A stretch of DNA of 37,393 nt from Candidatus Ozemibacteraceae bacterium (GCA_937998695.1 CALLCO010000204.1:1-37393); one strand, 5' to 3'; shown: positions 1-8,434, counted from the first letter of the stretch. Program-made: numbers and translations. Notes: a model not told the origin generated them from the letters alone.

Positions 1-150
1 CACGGATGGCGCTCCTCCGCAGACCCGACCGACACGAGGTCGGAAGTGGGCCGCGGGCGCCACGGATGGCGCTCCTCCGCGGACCCGACCGACACGAGGT
101 CGGAAGTGGGCCGCGGGCGCCACGGATGGCGCTCCTCCGCGGACCCACCG
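1..150. repeat. 60-bp tandem repeat, about 2.5 copies, running off the left edge
   Basis: Units start at 1, 61 and 121. Copies 1 and 2 differ at a single base (cgcagaccc against cgcggaccc), and the third is partial (121 to about 147). The period of 60 is a multiple of 3, so the minus-strand gene reads through it. Related 60-bp-period copies lie at 33196-33283 and a degenerate copy at 14733-14785. Confidence 0.9.
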
Positions 151-638
151 GTTGCCCTGGGCGAGAACGTGACTCCCGGCCCGGGAGGGGCGGCCGGGGT
201 TCCATCCGAGATGCCGCCCGGTACCCGAAAGACCCAGAGTTCATGCCGAGGAAAGGGGGGGCGGAAGATCCGGCCGGCCAGGGCCGCCCAGTCTGCCCCC
301 TGCGTCGCGCCTTCGCGAAACTCGTAGCCCAACCGGCCCAGTTGGTCGGCGAACGACCAGCTCTGAGCCAGGGTTTCGAGCGCCTGCCGGGCGCGGTCCT
401 CCTCCTGGCGGAGGTCCCATTCCTGCCGCCGCTGCCGCCGCCAGGCATCTCCGAGCTCGAGGGCGGCCAACGGAATCAGCGCCGCCAGGGCCATGACCAG
501 CGGCCGGACGACCGCCGCCCACCCCGACCTGGCCTGCCCTGAGGCATCGGCCAGGGAACCAGCCGAACCCAATGGACCCATTCGGGTCTGCGGTGACTCT
601 TTCCCAGAGCCAGGGGGCCCGGGCGTCCCTGTCTCCAT
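1..638 (-). CDS. Membrane protein, 3' end beyond the window (possible sensor, repeat-containing)
   Basis: This frame is absent from the ORF track because it has no stop before the left edge. Reading the minus strand from the ATG at 638 gives 212 open codons. GGAG lies 7 nt before the ATG, and a TATAAT box lies about 70 nt upstream. Residues about 41-62 form one hydrophobic segment, followed by a charged Arg/Glu-rich helix (WRRQRRQEW). After residue about 155 the frame enters the 60-bp tandem repeat, translated as GSAEERHPW... with a 20-residue period and no stop. The layout of an N-terminal TM followed by a helical stretch resembles the starts of the two SpoIIE-type phosphatases in this window, and one of those also carries the repeat. 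A third paralogue is therefore plausible but unproven, because no catalytic domain is visible. The function is not recognised. Confidence 0.6.
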   Translation of the reverse strand, partial: METGTPGPPGSGKESPQTRMGPLGSAGSLADASGQARSGWAAVVRPLVMALAALIPLAALELGDAWRRQRRQEWDLRQEEDRARQALETLAQSWSFADQLGRLGYEFREGATQGADWAALAGRIFRPPFPRHELWVFRVPGGISDGTPAAPPGPGVTFSPRATGGSAEERHPWRPRPTSDLVSVGSAEERHPWRPRPTSDLVSVGSAEERHP

Positions 639-706
639 TTTCAGACTCCGAGGGTGAAGAGGCCGGCCCTTCTTGGTGTCACGCCCGCTGCTCCGCATGA
701 TGGTTC

Positions 707-712
707 ATTATA
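707..712 (-). promoter_or_regulatory. Perfect -10 box upstream of the left-edge gene
   Basis: The minus strand reads gggTATAATgaacc. No good -35 is visible at 17-18 nt. The start would fall near 700, giving a leader of about 60 nt before the ATG at 638. The same TATAAT box precedes phosphatase B (33978-33983) and occurs at 2308-2313. Confidence 0.45.
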
Positions 713-813
713 CCCGTCGCAGGACAGGGAACGCGAACTGTTGCTGGCCTCGAGGGAGTTCTGGGACCGCCTCCACCGCGCCCGCTGATTCCCTCGGTTG
801 CCCGGGCCCGGTA

Positions 814-1881
814 TCAGTCGGGCACCGGATAGTCGAGGGGCAGGAAGCCCTTCTCCCCGCGGATGCGCAGCGGGGGGCGGGCTCGTTCGAGATCGGGATG
901 GCGGCAGGCCCCGAACAGGTGCAGGGCGTTGGTGCGCCCCACCGCCTCGGCCGCCTCGTATGGCAGATAGACCAGGAACCGGCGCCAGGCGGACACCGTG
1001 GCGTCGGCCTCCCCGGCGAGGCTGCCCGGCTCGCCGAGGTCGAGCCCGAGCAGGAACCGGCGCGGGAAGCGTTTGATCAGTTCGAGCAGCTCATTCCCGA
1101 AGCGAGAAAGCCGGCCCTCGGCATCGTAGAGGTCGCGGTGCAACCCGGCCAGATCGACCCGGAGGTTGCGGTACCGCTGCAGCAGATGGTCGAGCACCGC
1201 GAAATGGTTCTCGCGATGCGGGGCCGGCCCACGGCCCAGGTGGGCGAGAATGAAGGTGGTGCCGGGATGGGCCCCCAGCACCCGCTTCAGCGCCTGGAAC
1301 CCCTCGCGCGTGCCGGCCTCGCGCTCGGCCCGCGAGCCGATCGTCCAGTGCAGCAGCACCGGCACCCGATATTCGCCGGCCAAGCGGTAGATCTCCATCA
1401 GCACGGGGTGGTCGCCCGGCGTGTGGTGCCCGTGGCCGTTGACGAACAGTTCGCCGATACCCTTGAATCGCCCGGTCGCCAACCGGTTGCGCACGTAGTC
1501 GATCGAGGTGCCGCGGTCGAGCTCGAATCCGCGCAGGAAGGGAAAGAACCGGTCGGGTTCGGCGAACCCCGCCCCCGCCACCAGCCGGTCGGCATCGTGC
1601 CAGACGAGGGCCGACACCCCCATCGCCTGGATCCGGTGCCGGTCCATGATCGCCAGCAGTTCGGCAAAGTCGGCCGCGCCGCGCCAGACGTGGGAGTGCA
1701 CATCCACCAGCCACAGGTCGGGCAGACACATCGCCGCCCCAGGACGCTGGCGGGCCTGGCCGCCCGAGCTGGCTCCCACCCCAGCCAGCTCTCCACCCAC
1801 GACCACCATCATCAGCGCTCCCACGAGGGCTACCGCCCAAGGCCACCTCCTAGGCGGCAAGATTGCAGCGACGGAAGCCAC
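814..1881 (-). CDS. Amidohydrolase-family metal-dependent hydrolase, exported or membrane-anchored
   Basis: This is a TIM-barrel hydrolase of the amidohydrolase_2 type. The metal-binding pattern is visible in order: DVHSH (HxH) near the N-terminus, a His in VLLHWT, a His in ILAHLG and a late Asp in LLGLDLG. The substrate cannot be told from sequence. The track ORF opens at 2193, but codons upstream of about 1881 look non-coding. I prefer the GTG at 1881 because it gives a basic N-terminus (PPRRW) and a hydrophobic stretch (AVALVGALMMVVVGG) that fits a signal peptide or anchor. The ATG pair at 1812/1809, with GGGAG just upstream, is the main alternative and would give about 332 aa. The gene appears monocistronic. 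A TATAAT at 2308 would imply a leader of about 420 nt, which is uncertain. Confidence 0.75.
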   Translation of the reverse strand: MASVAAILPPRRWPWAVALVGALMMVVVGGELAGVGASSGGQARQRPGAAMCLPDLWLVDVHSHVWRGAADFAELLAIMDRHRIQAMGVSALVWHDADRLVAGAGFAEPDRFFPFLRGFELDRGTSIDYVRNRLATGRFKGIGELFVNGHGHHTPGDHPVLMEIYRLAGEYRVPVLLHWTIGSRAEREAGTREGFQALKRVLGAHPGTTFILAHLGRGPAPHRENHFAVLDHLLQRYRNLRVDLAGLHRDLYDAEGRLSRFGNELLELIKRFPRRFLLGLDLGEPGSLAGEADATVSAWRRFLVYLPYEAAEAVGRTNALHLFGACRHPDLERARPPLRIRGEKGFLPLDYPVPD

Positions 1882-2442
1882 CCCTGACGGAAGAGACAGC
1901 CTTCGCAAGGCACCTCTCTGGGGAAGAATGGAGCGAACCACAACGGTCGGTGGTCGTCTCCCGCGCAGCTCCCATGGCGCACCCGCATGCCGGTTGCCCC
2001 GTCGGAGCGGCCCCACCTTCCGGCACGCCAAGAACTGTTCTGACAGCTCCCCCGCCCCGCTTCGCCCCGTCCCTTGGGGTAGCCGATCTGTTTTCGGAAT
2101 TTGGCCACCTTGGACCGTTGACCACGTTCCTTTTTCACCCATTTTCCATTCCCTCTCCGCTCTCGACCCCGCATGCCCGGCCTGAGGCGGCACCTTCCTC
2201 CCTCGGCCATCACCGAAGATTTGTTGAGCATTACCCCCGTCATCCCTCCCTCACCGGGCAATCGCATTTGGATTTCTGCTCTGGCAGCCTGCCCCTCTGC
2301 AGCGCCCATTATACGCTTGAAAATTTGTTTGATGCGGCCTCTCAAGAGAGGCGGGTTACGACAGTCGGCGGCAAACGCCCGAACAGGCGAATCCCAGAAC
2401 TGTACCGTTTAACGCGATTGCGCTGACCACCTCATGGCGAAA
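1882..2442. other. Intergenic stretch without a supported gene
   Basis: ORFs on both strands here have no recognisable domains and skewed composition, so I treat them as spurious. The only regulatory-like signal is a minus-strand TATAAT (gcgTATAATggg, 2308-2313) without a convincing -35. It could serve the hydrolase at 814-1881. Confidence 0.5.
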
Positions 2443-2471
2443 TTGACAAACACCCCAGAAAGTGGTATGCA
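2443..2471 (+). promoter_or_regulatory. Sigma-70-type promoter of the 910-aa lipoprotein gene
   Basis: A perfect -35 TTGACA (2443-2448) is followed by a 17-nt spacer and TATGCA (2466-2471), with TGG in front acting as an extended -10. The predicted start near 2478 leaves a leader of about 92 nt. Confidence 0.6.
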
Positions 2472-2569
2472 TTTCGGCGGCGGTTAGACCTGGTCTGGCT
2501 CCCAGTCTAGCCTGTCATTAGGGTTCTAACGCTAAGTCACGTCACTTCGAAACAAAAAGGGAGGAACTG

Positions 2570-5302
2570 ATGCGCATCCGATTTCTAGGAATTCTGGTGC
2601 TTGCCCTGCTCGTGACAGGGCTGACGGGTTGTCGCCTGATCAACGGCGGCAGCAGCGATGGTCCAAACGTGGTGAAGGCTCCCACTTCCAATACCGTCGT
2701 CTCGACCATCGTCAGGCGCCCCGTGGCTGGCGGCAGTTCGGTACGCGGCGTGAACGGCTCTATCCGCGCCGTTGCACAGACGGAAGTCGTCAAAGGCGCC
2801 CGCGTCACCCTCACCCTGTCCGATGGCACGCGCTACACCATGACCGACGACGGCAACGGCAAATATACCGCCACGGTCAGCAACATCGAGGGTGCCAAAG
2901 GGTTCGTCATCGAAGCCCACAAAGGCGACCTGGTGGTGCAGAACCTGGTCACCGACCTGAAGAATACCGACCTGGCCAACCTCGAAACCAACCACCTGAC
3001 CACCGCCTTCACTCAGATCGCCCTCGCTTTCGCCAAGAACGAAGGAACCATCCAGCTTGCCTCGGTCGAAGATCTGATCAAGAACGTCACCGCCATCAAC
3101 ATCGACCTGACCACCTTGCGCAAGGAAGTCACCGATGAAACCAACGTCACCTATGACCTGCAACGCCAGTTCTTCACCGTCGGCCTGACCAGCGCCAAAC
3201 TCGACGCGGCCGAAGGAACTCCGACCCTTCTCGACAAACTCGCCAGCGGGGAGCTGAAACCGACCATCGGCGGCACCCAGCAGACCTGGACGGACGTCAT
3301 CGTCAAGCCCATCGACGACGGCACCATCACCCCGCCGGTCGTGCCCCCCGCCGATGATGAAACCGCCCTCAAGGAGTTGGCCACTTCCTTCCTGAATCTC
3401 TTCGCCAAGGCCATGAGCGGCACCGCCATCACGCCCTCCGATCGGGAACAGCTCACGGCCATGCTCGGCGAAGATTTCATCATGAATGGTCAGACCAAGA
3501 ACACCCTGCTAGCCAATCTCGACTCGATCCAGGATGCCGAGGATCAATACCAGTTCGTCAGTTTCAGCGGCCAACCCGTCTTCCGCAAAATCGACGCGAC
3601 CACCTACCTCGTCGGGTTCCAGGGGACGGTCACCGAAAAGAACAAGACCACCAACGTCAACCATACCTTCTCGGTCGATTCGTTCAAAGACGGGTATGCG
3701 TTCGACTCTTCCTTCGCCACGTACCGGCGGACTACCCTGGATGCCGACGACCTGTTCCCGATGATCGCCAAGAAGTTCACCGACGGCAAATGGCGCCTGC
3801 TGGGCAACGGCATCAAGGTCAGCCAAGTCAACATGAATCTGCACTTCGCCCGCTGGAATAACCTCCCCAACTCCTCCTCCAACGACAACACCTACTTCTG
3901 GTTCGAGGTCAAAGATACCACGGCCTTCCCGGTCACCAAGATCGAGATCAGCGGCGGCAAGATCACCGAGACCATCACCCTGTCGAAGGTCCCTGACCAG
4001 GATGACTCCAATAAGTGGCGGTATTGGGGAAACGGGACCACTGGTTCCGACAAGCATCCGACCAACTATCCTGTGAACGGATGGCCCCTGACCGGGAATG
4101 GGTCGGTGACCCACGCCAACGGGGATGAATACACCTTCGTCGTCACCTACCAGGGCGAAGCCAAGCAGACCTTTAAGTTCCAGGTCGCCGGCCTGACCTC
4201 TAACTACCAGCCGTTGGCCGCCACCGTCACCCCCGGAGATACCGGGGTCACCGTGGCCTGGCCGAAGAACACCTTCGCCGACTTCGAAAATTACGAAGTT
4301 GCCGTTGATGCCCCCCAGGAGAGCGGCTTCAACCGTATCCTCAAGCAGGAAATCCGCAATCCCGACCAGTTGAACGTGTCCTTCAACTACCAGACCAGCG
4401 CCTACCAACTGGTTCCGGGCAGCCAGATCAACGTCATGATCCACAGCTGGCGCAAGGTCGGCATCGCCCAGAGCTTCAGCCAAACCCTCACTGTCCCCTT
4501 GTTCGGTGGCCCCGCCAACGCCCTCAAGGGCATCGCCGAAGCAGTCAAGGCTCTCGGCTTTGGCTCGGCCCGCCTGCCGTCCTTCGCCGCTCCCCCCGCC
4601 AATCCCTCCCCGTCCATCCGGGCTTTCGTCAATCCCGTTCCGAAGAGCACCGTGTGGCCCTATACAGGGTGGAGTTTCTTCATGGCGAGCGATCCAAGTG
4701 ACACCGACAGCTTCACCGCGATCGGCAACGAAACCAACTGCTTCGCCTATACCAGTGGGACATACGACAGCAACGGCATCTATCCCATCCTCAGGCTTTT
4801 CACCAGTGATGGTCAGATTGTGGCGTATGATGAGGCAAGCCTATCTCCCTGGCAGGGCATCCCCGCCAAGTTGTGGCTTCGCGCCCTCTTCAACAAACAG
4901 GTGAACGGCGGCCAGGTCACGGGTGACCTGAAAACCTTCCAGAATAATCAGGAAACCATCCCCTTGCAGAACGGTTTTACCCCGCTGTTCTTGACCGGCA
5001 ATGCCACCTTCACCGGGTCGATCGGCGGCACCAACCGCTCCGTCAGCCTCGGGGTTCAGGTCAGTGTCGAAAAGCCCGAAACCACCCAGATCGCCAACGG
5101 CTGGTTCAATGCCTCGATCTCCATCGGCAATGACACCTACGAAGTCCGCCAGGGAGAGTTTGACACCAACGGCTTGAAAAACAGGCAAAGCGAGACCAGC
5201 AACGCCGTCTACAAGAACGACGCGAAGATCGGCCGCCTGGGCGTCAACTCCCAAGGGCAGGTCACCTTCACCATGACGGGCGGTGCCCCGCAGGTGCTCT
5301 GA
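2570..5302 (+). CDS. Large secreted lipoprotein of unknown function (910 aa)
   Basis: The start is fixed by GGGAGGA a few bases before the ATG. The N-terminus is a lipoprotein signal with lipobox LTGC, lipidation at Cys21. The polar, Thr/Asn-rich remainder looks like a chain of beta domains. Residues about 85-125 (GARVTLTLSDG...) resemble a carboxypeptidase-regulatory or Ig-like fold. Residues about 275-410 have an NTF2/SnoaL-like look, with a helical start and a YLVGF strand pattern. Residues about 540-640 (VTVAWPKN) look like a fibronectin type III module. These fold assignments are impressions from pattern, not searches. No catalytic motif was seen. It is probably exposed at the outer membrane surface. 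It stands as a single transcription unit with its own promoter and a strong terminator. Confidence 0.9.
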   Translation: MRIRFLGILVLALLVTGLTGCRLINGGSSDGPNVVKAPTSNTVVSTIVRRPVAGGSSVRGVNGSIRAVAQTEVVKGARVTLTLSDGTRYTMTDDGNGKYTATVSNIEGAKGFVIEAHKGDLVVQNLVTDLKNTDLANLETNHLTTAFTQIALAFAKNEGTIQLASVEDLIKNVTAINIDLTTLRKEVTDETNVTYDLQRQFFTVGLTSAKLDAAEGTPTLLDKLASGELKPTIGGTQQTWTDVIVKPIDDGTITPPVVPPADDETALKELATSFLNLFAKAMSGTAITPSDREQLTAMLGEDFIMNGQTKNTLLANLDSIQDAEDQYQFVSFSGQPVFRKIDATTYLVGFQGTVTEKNKTTNVNHTFSVDSFKDGYAFDSSFATYRRTTLDADDLFPMIAKKFTDGKWRLLGNGIKVSQVNMNLHFARWNNLPNSSSNDNTYFWFEVKDTTAFPVTKIEISGGKITETITLSKVPDQDDSNKWRYWGNGTTGSDKHPTNYPVNGWPLTGNGSVTHANGDEYTFVVTYQGEAKQTFKFQVAGLTSNYQPLAATVTPGDTGVTVAWPKNTFADFENYEVAVDAPQESGFNRILKQEIRNPDQLNVSFNYQTSAYQLVPGSQINVMIHSWRKVGIAQSFSQTLTVPLFGGPANALKGIAEAVKALGFGSARLPSFAAPPANPSPSIRAFVNPVPKSTVWPYTGWSFFMASDPSDTDSFTAIGNETNCFAYTSGTYDSNGIYPILRLFTSDGQIVAYDEASLSPWQGIPAKLWLRALFNKQVNGGQVTGDLKTFQNNQETIPLQNGFTPLFLTGNATFTGSIGGTNRSVSLGVQVSVEKPETTQIANGWFNASISIGNDTYEVRQGEFDTNGLKNRQSETSNAVYKNDAKIGRLGVNSQGQVTFTMTGGAPQVL

Positions 5303-5347
5303 CGAAGCCAGGGCGCGCCCGCGCCTGAGCTTCCCTCCAGCCCTCTG

Positions 5348-5380
5348 ACCGGGCCGGCCCCCACAGGCCGGCCCGGTTTG
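5348..5380 (+). terminator. Intrinsic terminator after the lipoprotein gene
   Basis: A perfect 12-bp stem (accgggccggcc / ggccggcccggt) encloses the 6-nt loop cccaca. The T-run is short (TTT). It sits 45 nt after the stop codon. Confidence 0.8.
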
Positions 5381-5566
5381 CTGACAGCCGAATTGAGTCC
5401 GGCCCGCGAGATGAACACCGATATCGCCCCCCCCGCTGGCGCGGCCGAACCGATGCTGCCGAGATTTTTTTCTGCACGGAACACCGCTCTGAGAAGCGGC
5501 TTTCACAGCATCCAGGCCCGATGTCGAACCCGATTCGAGAAATTTCGTACAAATCCCCCCGGTTTG

Positions 5567-5575
5567 TGATATACT
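5567..5575 (+). promoter_or_regulatory. Extended -10 promoter of the cold-shock gene
   Basis: TGATATACT holds an extended TGn and a TATACT -10 (5570-5575). No good -35 is present. The predicted start near 5582 is about 150 nt upstream of the cold-shock ATG. Confidence 0.5.
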
Positions 5576-5581
5576 GAATGC

Positions 5582-5730
5582 ACTTCGAGTGTGCCGCCCT
5601 TTGGGTGTTCTGCGTTGAAGCGTAGTGGGTGTCCACGGTTCGGCGTGTTGCCCCCAGTGACAGAGCGAGACGGTAGGATTCCAGGTGGTTGGTGATATCG
5701 GAGAATATTTTTCAGGAGTGTTTTCGTTAC
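5582..5730 (+). promoter_or_regulatory. Long 5' leader of the cold-shock mRNA
   Basis: About 150 nt separate the predicted transcription start from the ATG, with no convincing ORF between them. Long structured leaders that change fold with temperature are known for cspA-type genes. That this leader acts so is inferred from its length and position only. Confidence 0.4.
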
Positions 5731-5934
5731 ATGGAACGCGGTAAGGTCAAATGGTTCAACGAGTCCAAGGGGTACGGCTTCATCGTTCGCGACAACGGCG
5801 GGAAAGACACCTTCGTGCATCATCGTTCGATCCTCGGCACCGGCTTCAAGACCCTCGAAGAGGGTCAGGCCGTCGAGTTCGACGTCGAGGAAGGCCCCAA
5901 GGGCCCCCAGGCCGTCAACGTTCGCAAGATCTGA
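5731..5934 (+). CDS. csp: Cold-shock domain protein (CspA family, 67 aa)
   Basis: A single cold-shock OB-fold domain that binds single-stranded RNA or DNA as an RNA chaperone. The start [10 protein letters not shown] is chosen over the track start at 5689 because the family begins at this point and AGGAG lies 12 nt upstream. RNP1 is KGYGFI and RNP2 is DTFVHH. The second motif is slightly unusual, since VFVHFS is commoner. The length of 67 residues is typical. The gene has its own promoter, long leader and terminator. Confidence 0.95.
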   Translation: MERGKVKWFNESKGYGFIVRDNGGKDTFVHHRSILGTGFKTLEEGQAVEFDVEEGPKGPQAVNVRKI

Positions 5935-5999
5935 GCGAGTCGGCCCCGGCGGCCCCGCCCCTCGGGTCGGGGAACCCGCCAGGCTGAAAACGCCCCCTC

Positions 6000-6036
6000 C
6001 ACCGGCCCGTCCGTCAGGACGGGCCGGTGTGTTTTT
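6000..6036 (+). terminator. Intrinsic terminator after the cold-shock gene
   Basis: Stem caccggcccgtcc / ggacgggccggtg with tetraloop gtca, followed by tgTTTTT. A textbook rho-independent terminator. Confidence 0.9.
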
Positions 6037-6216
6037 CGGCCCATTCCCCCTGCTGCATCGGCTGCCACCGGGGGCATCCCAGGGAAAGCCCAGACCGGCC
6101 ATCGGCGTTGGCCTCAGCCTTCTGTCCCATCGCGTCACTTCACGCTCCGACCTGCCGATCGCCGGTAGCTCCTCACCAGGATTCCCTGCCACTCGAAGGG
6201 AACCCCTCATTCCCTC

Positions 6217-6246
6217 TTGGCAAACCCCTCGGGGTTGTCGTACATT
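6217..6246 (+). promoter_or_regulatory. Promoter of the aminotransferase gene
   Basis: TTGGCA (6217-6222), an 18-nt spacer and TACATT (6241-6246). The start would be near 6253, giving a leader of about 40 nt. The rest of the 5935-6292 gap shows only the preceding terminator. Confidence 0.5.
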
Positions 6247-6292
6247 ACCTACCATGGGGGCGGTTCCAAAATCCCCGCCCCAGGAGGAAAGG

Positions 6293-7783
6293 ATGAGTCA
6301 CCCCATGTTTGCCCGGTTACGCAGCATCCGCAACGCCGCGGGCCCCGTCCGCACCAGGGGTCTCGACGACGAGACCGTCGAACGGTTCCTCGACAGTCAT
6401 CCTCAACTGGGCCAGGCCATCGATGCGGCCGCCCGGCAACGCGAGGAGCTGGGCCGGGAATATGGCGATTGGTTCAAACTCGAAGAGGGTGCTTTGTGCG
6501 CCCTCCTGCAGGAACGCCTGTTGAATTTCTATCCCACCTACGGCATCAACCCCTACGTGCCGCTGGCCGCCGTCGGTCCCTGGATCGTCACCACGCACGG
6601 CGCTGTGCTGCACGACTCCGGCGGGTACGGCATGCTCGGCCTCGGCCACGCCCCGGCCAAGGTGCTCGAGGCGATGGCCCGCCCCTACGTCATGGCCAAC
6701 GTCATGACCCCCGCCTTCAGCCAGAAGCGGCTCACCGACCGCCTGCGCCGCGAGATCGGCCACACCCGCCGCACCGGCTGCCCCTACGACAAATTCGTCT
6801 GCCTGAACAGTGGGTCAGAGGCAGTCACTTTTACGTGCCGCGTCACCGACATTCACGCCAAGCGGATGACCGACCCCGGTGCCCGTCATGCGGGCCGCAC
6901 GCCCGCCAAGCTGGCTGCCATCGAAGGCTTCCACGGTCGCACCGAGGGGCCCGCCCGCCTATCGCATAGCACCCGCGGAATGTATCTGAAACACCTGGCC
7001 TCGTTCCGAAACCCCGACCGCATCAACTACATCCCCTTCAACGACCTTGCCGCCCTGCGCCACGCCTTCGCCCAGGCCGAGCGCGACAGCCTCTTCTACG
7101 AGGCCGTCTTCCTCGAACCCGTGATGGGGGAAGGCATCCCCGGCCTCGCCCTCACCCGCGCCTTCTACGACGAGGCCCGCCGCCTCAGCCGCGAGATGGG
7201 CAGCTTGCTCGTCGTCGACTCCATCCAGGCCGCCCTGCGCGCCCAGGGGTGCCTCAGCCTCGTCGACTACCCCGGCTTCGAGGACTGTGACCCACCTGAC
7301 ATGGAGACCTATTCCAAAGCCCTCAACGCCGGTCAGTATCCGCTGTCGGTCATCGCCCTCCGCCAGGAGGTCGCCGACATCTACGTGCAGGGCCTGTACG
7401 GCAACACCATGACCACCAACCCCCGCGCCCTCGAAGTAGCGTGCGAGGTGCTCGACAGCATCACTCCAGAACTGCGCCAGAATATCCGCGACCGTGGCCT
7501 CGAATTCGTCCGGAAGTTCCTAGCCCTGGCCGGGGAGTTCCCCGGCGCTGTCGACCAGGTGGTCGGCACCGGCCTGATGGTCAGCGTCATGCTCAACCCC
7601 CAGAAATACAAGGTCACAGGCAAGGCCGGGTTCGAGGAATGGCTCCGGATCAACGGCATCGAGATGATCCATGGCGGCGAGTATGGCCTGCGGTTCACCC
7701 CATCGTTCGACATCACCTCGGCCGAAGTCGACCTGATCGTCGAGATGGTCCGCCGCGGCCTGCGCGACCTCGGTTCCCGCTAG
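6293..7783 (+). CDS. Class III PLP-dependent aminotransferase (496 aa)
   Basis: The ATG at 6293 has GGAGGAAA just before it, and the track start at 6029 lies within the preceding terminator. Fold-type I, class III landmarks are present: a Gly/His-rich GYGMLGLGHAP region, NSGSEAV for phosphate binding, HGRT, Asp309 in LLVVDSIQAA for the pyridine nitrogen, and the Schiff-base Lys342 in TYSKALNAG. The usual VDEVQ reads VDSIQ, so the conserved Glu is Ser. N-terminal residues 1-90 are longer than in short family members. The amino donor and acceptor cannot be assigned: lysine, ornithine or another omega-amine are all possible. It stands alone, so context gives no pathway. Confidence 0.88.
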   Translation: MSHPMFARLRSIRNAAGPVRTRGLDDETVERFLDSHPQLGQAIDAAARQREELGREYGDWFKLEEGALCALLQERLLNFYPTYGINPYVPLAAVGPWIVTTHGAVLHDSGGYGMLGLGHAPAKVLEAMARPYVMANVMTPAFSQKRLTDRLRREIGHTRRTGCPYDKFVCLNSGSEAVTFTCRVTDIHAKRMTDPGARHAGRTPAKLAAIEGFHGRTEGPARLSHSTRGMYLKHLASFRNPDRINYIPFNDLAALRHAFAQAERDSLFYEAVFLEPVMGEGIPGLALTRAFYDEARRLSREMGSLLVVDSIQAALRAQGCLSLVDYPGFEDCDPPDMETYSKALNAGQYPLSVIALRQEVADIYVQGLYGNTMTTNPRALEVACEVLDSITPELRQNIRDRGLEFVRKFLALAGEFPGAVDQVVGTGLMVSVMLNPQKYKVTGKAGFEEWLRINGIEMIHGGEYGLRFTPSFDITSAEVDLIVEMVRRGLRDLGSR

Positions 7784-7794
7784 ACCGACGATCG

Positions 7795-7944
7795 ATGCCG
7801 CCCGCCAAGCCCAAGGGGGCCGCTCCGTCCCCTGCCCGCCGGGACATAGTCGCTCGCCATCCGGATGCCCTCACCGTCCGGATCGCCATTCCTAAAGGCG
7901 CGTCCCTGCTGGAGATCGAAGAGATCTGCACCAGTCTCGTATGA
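7795..7944 (+). pseudogene. Short ORF whose stop codon lies inside the adjacent inverted-repeat element
   Basis: 49 codons from the ATG at 7795, without a clear Shine-Dalgarno. The segment LTVRIAIPKGASLLEIEE recalls the lead-in to the C-terminal Fis-type HTH of NtrC-family regulators (pattern VRIPxGTSLxExE). The match is short and tentative. The TGA at 7942-7944 is part of the 14-bp terminal repeat of the element at 7939-8205, so the ORF looks truncated by that element. No convincing continuation was found after 8205. Confidence 0.35.
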
Positions 7945-8205
7945 CTACCGTAGTTTCTCAACCCCCGGGGCCGGGTTCGCCTCCAGACACCATTCCGCAG
8001 GCTCGGATCGGTGGTCTCGGGTTCGGCTCGATTCGTCGTCCGAACCTCGCAGAATCGCTAGCCATGGCGATCTGCGAGGCGTGAGGTCATCCAGGCCTCG
8101 CGGGACGTCGAAGCGGCCTCTCCCTCGGACCGATCCGGCCTGCTCCATGTGTGTCTTCCGGCGAATCCGGCCCCAGGGCGGATGTTTCAAATACGGTAGT
8201 CATAC
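7939..8205. mobile_element. MITE-like element: 267 bp bounded by perfect 14-bp inverted repeats
   Basis: The left end gtatgactaccgta (7939-7952) and right end tacggtagtcatac (8192-8205) are exact reverse complements. The interior has no credible gene but holds a long hairpin at 8045-8079 (cctcgcagaatcgc / gcgatctgcgagg, one bulge). No target-site duplication is visible next to the ends. A near-identical copy of the left end plus about 15 bp of interior lies at 19109-19138. Non-autonomous mobile DNA is the best reading; a paired regulatory structure is the alternative. Confidence 0.55.
8045..8079. repeat. Central hairpin of the inverted-repeat element
   Basis: The arms cctcgcagaatcgc and gcgatctgcgagg pair with one bulged base around the loop tagccatg. 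Confidence 0.7.
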
Positions 8206-8397
8206 TAGGCCCACCGTTTCAGGCGGTGCTGCCCCCGCAGAGTTCTGGCAAGTGCGTTGGCGGTTCACCCGCCTGTTGGCTGTTCTTCGCCTTGGGCAAC
8301 TCGTGCCCAGCCTCGTCGCCCGGGCCGATCAACAACCATTGACCGCCAGGAAGCCTTTGGCGGGACTGCCACCGCCTTTCATCCAGGGGGCCCACAA

Positions 8398-8434
8398 CCG
8401 TCGTCTCACGGGGCCGGACCCTGGGTGACGACGG
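8398..8434. terminator. Hairpin downstream of the serpin fragment
   Basis: An 8-bp stem (ccgtcgtc / gacgacgg) around a GC-rich loop, followed by cctttcg on the plus side. It could serve the minus-strand serpin remnant or plus-strand read-through. The T-tracts are poor, so the call is tentative. Confidence 0.3.

Noticed and set aside
1-150. CRISPR array at the left edge
   Set aside because: The 60-bp units are contiguous with no unique spacers, and no cas genes are present.
673-1887. 404-aa plus-strand ORF
   Set aside because: It is antisense of the metal-dependent hydrolase, with no ribosome site or domain of its own.
1830-2345. 171-aa minus-strand ORF upstream of the hydrolase
   Set aside because: Arg/Gly-rich composition with no motif; overlaps the hydrolase N-terminus in another frame.
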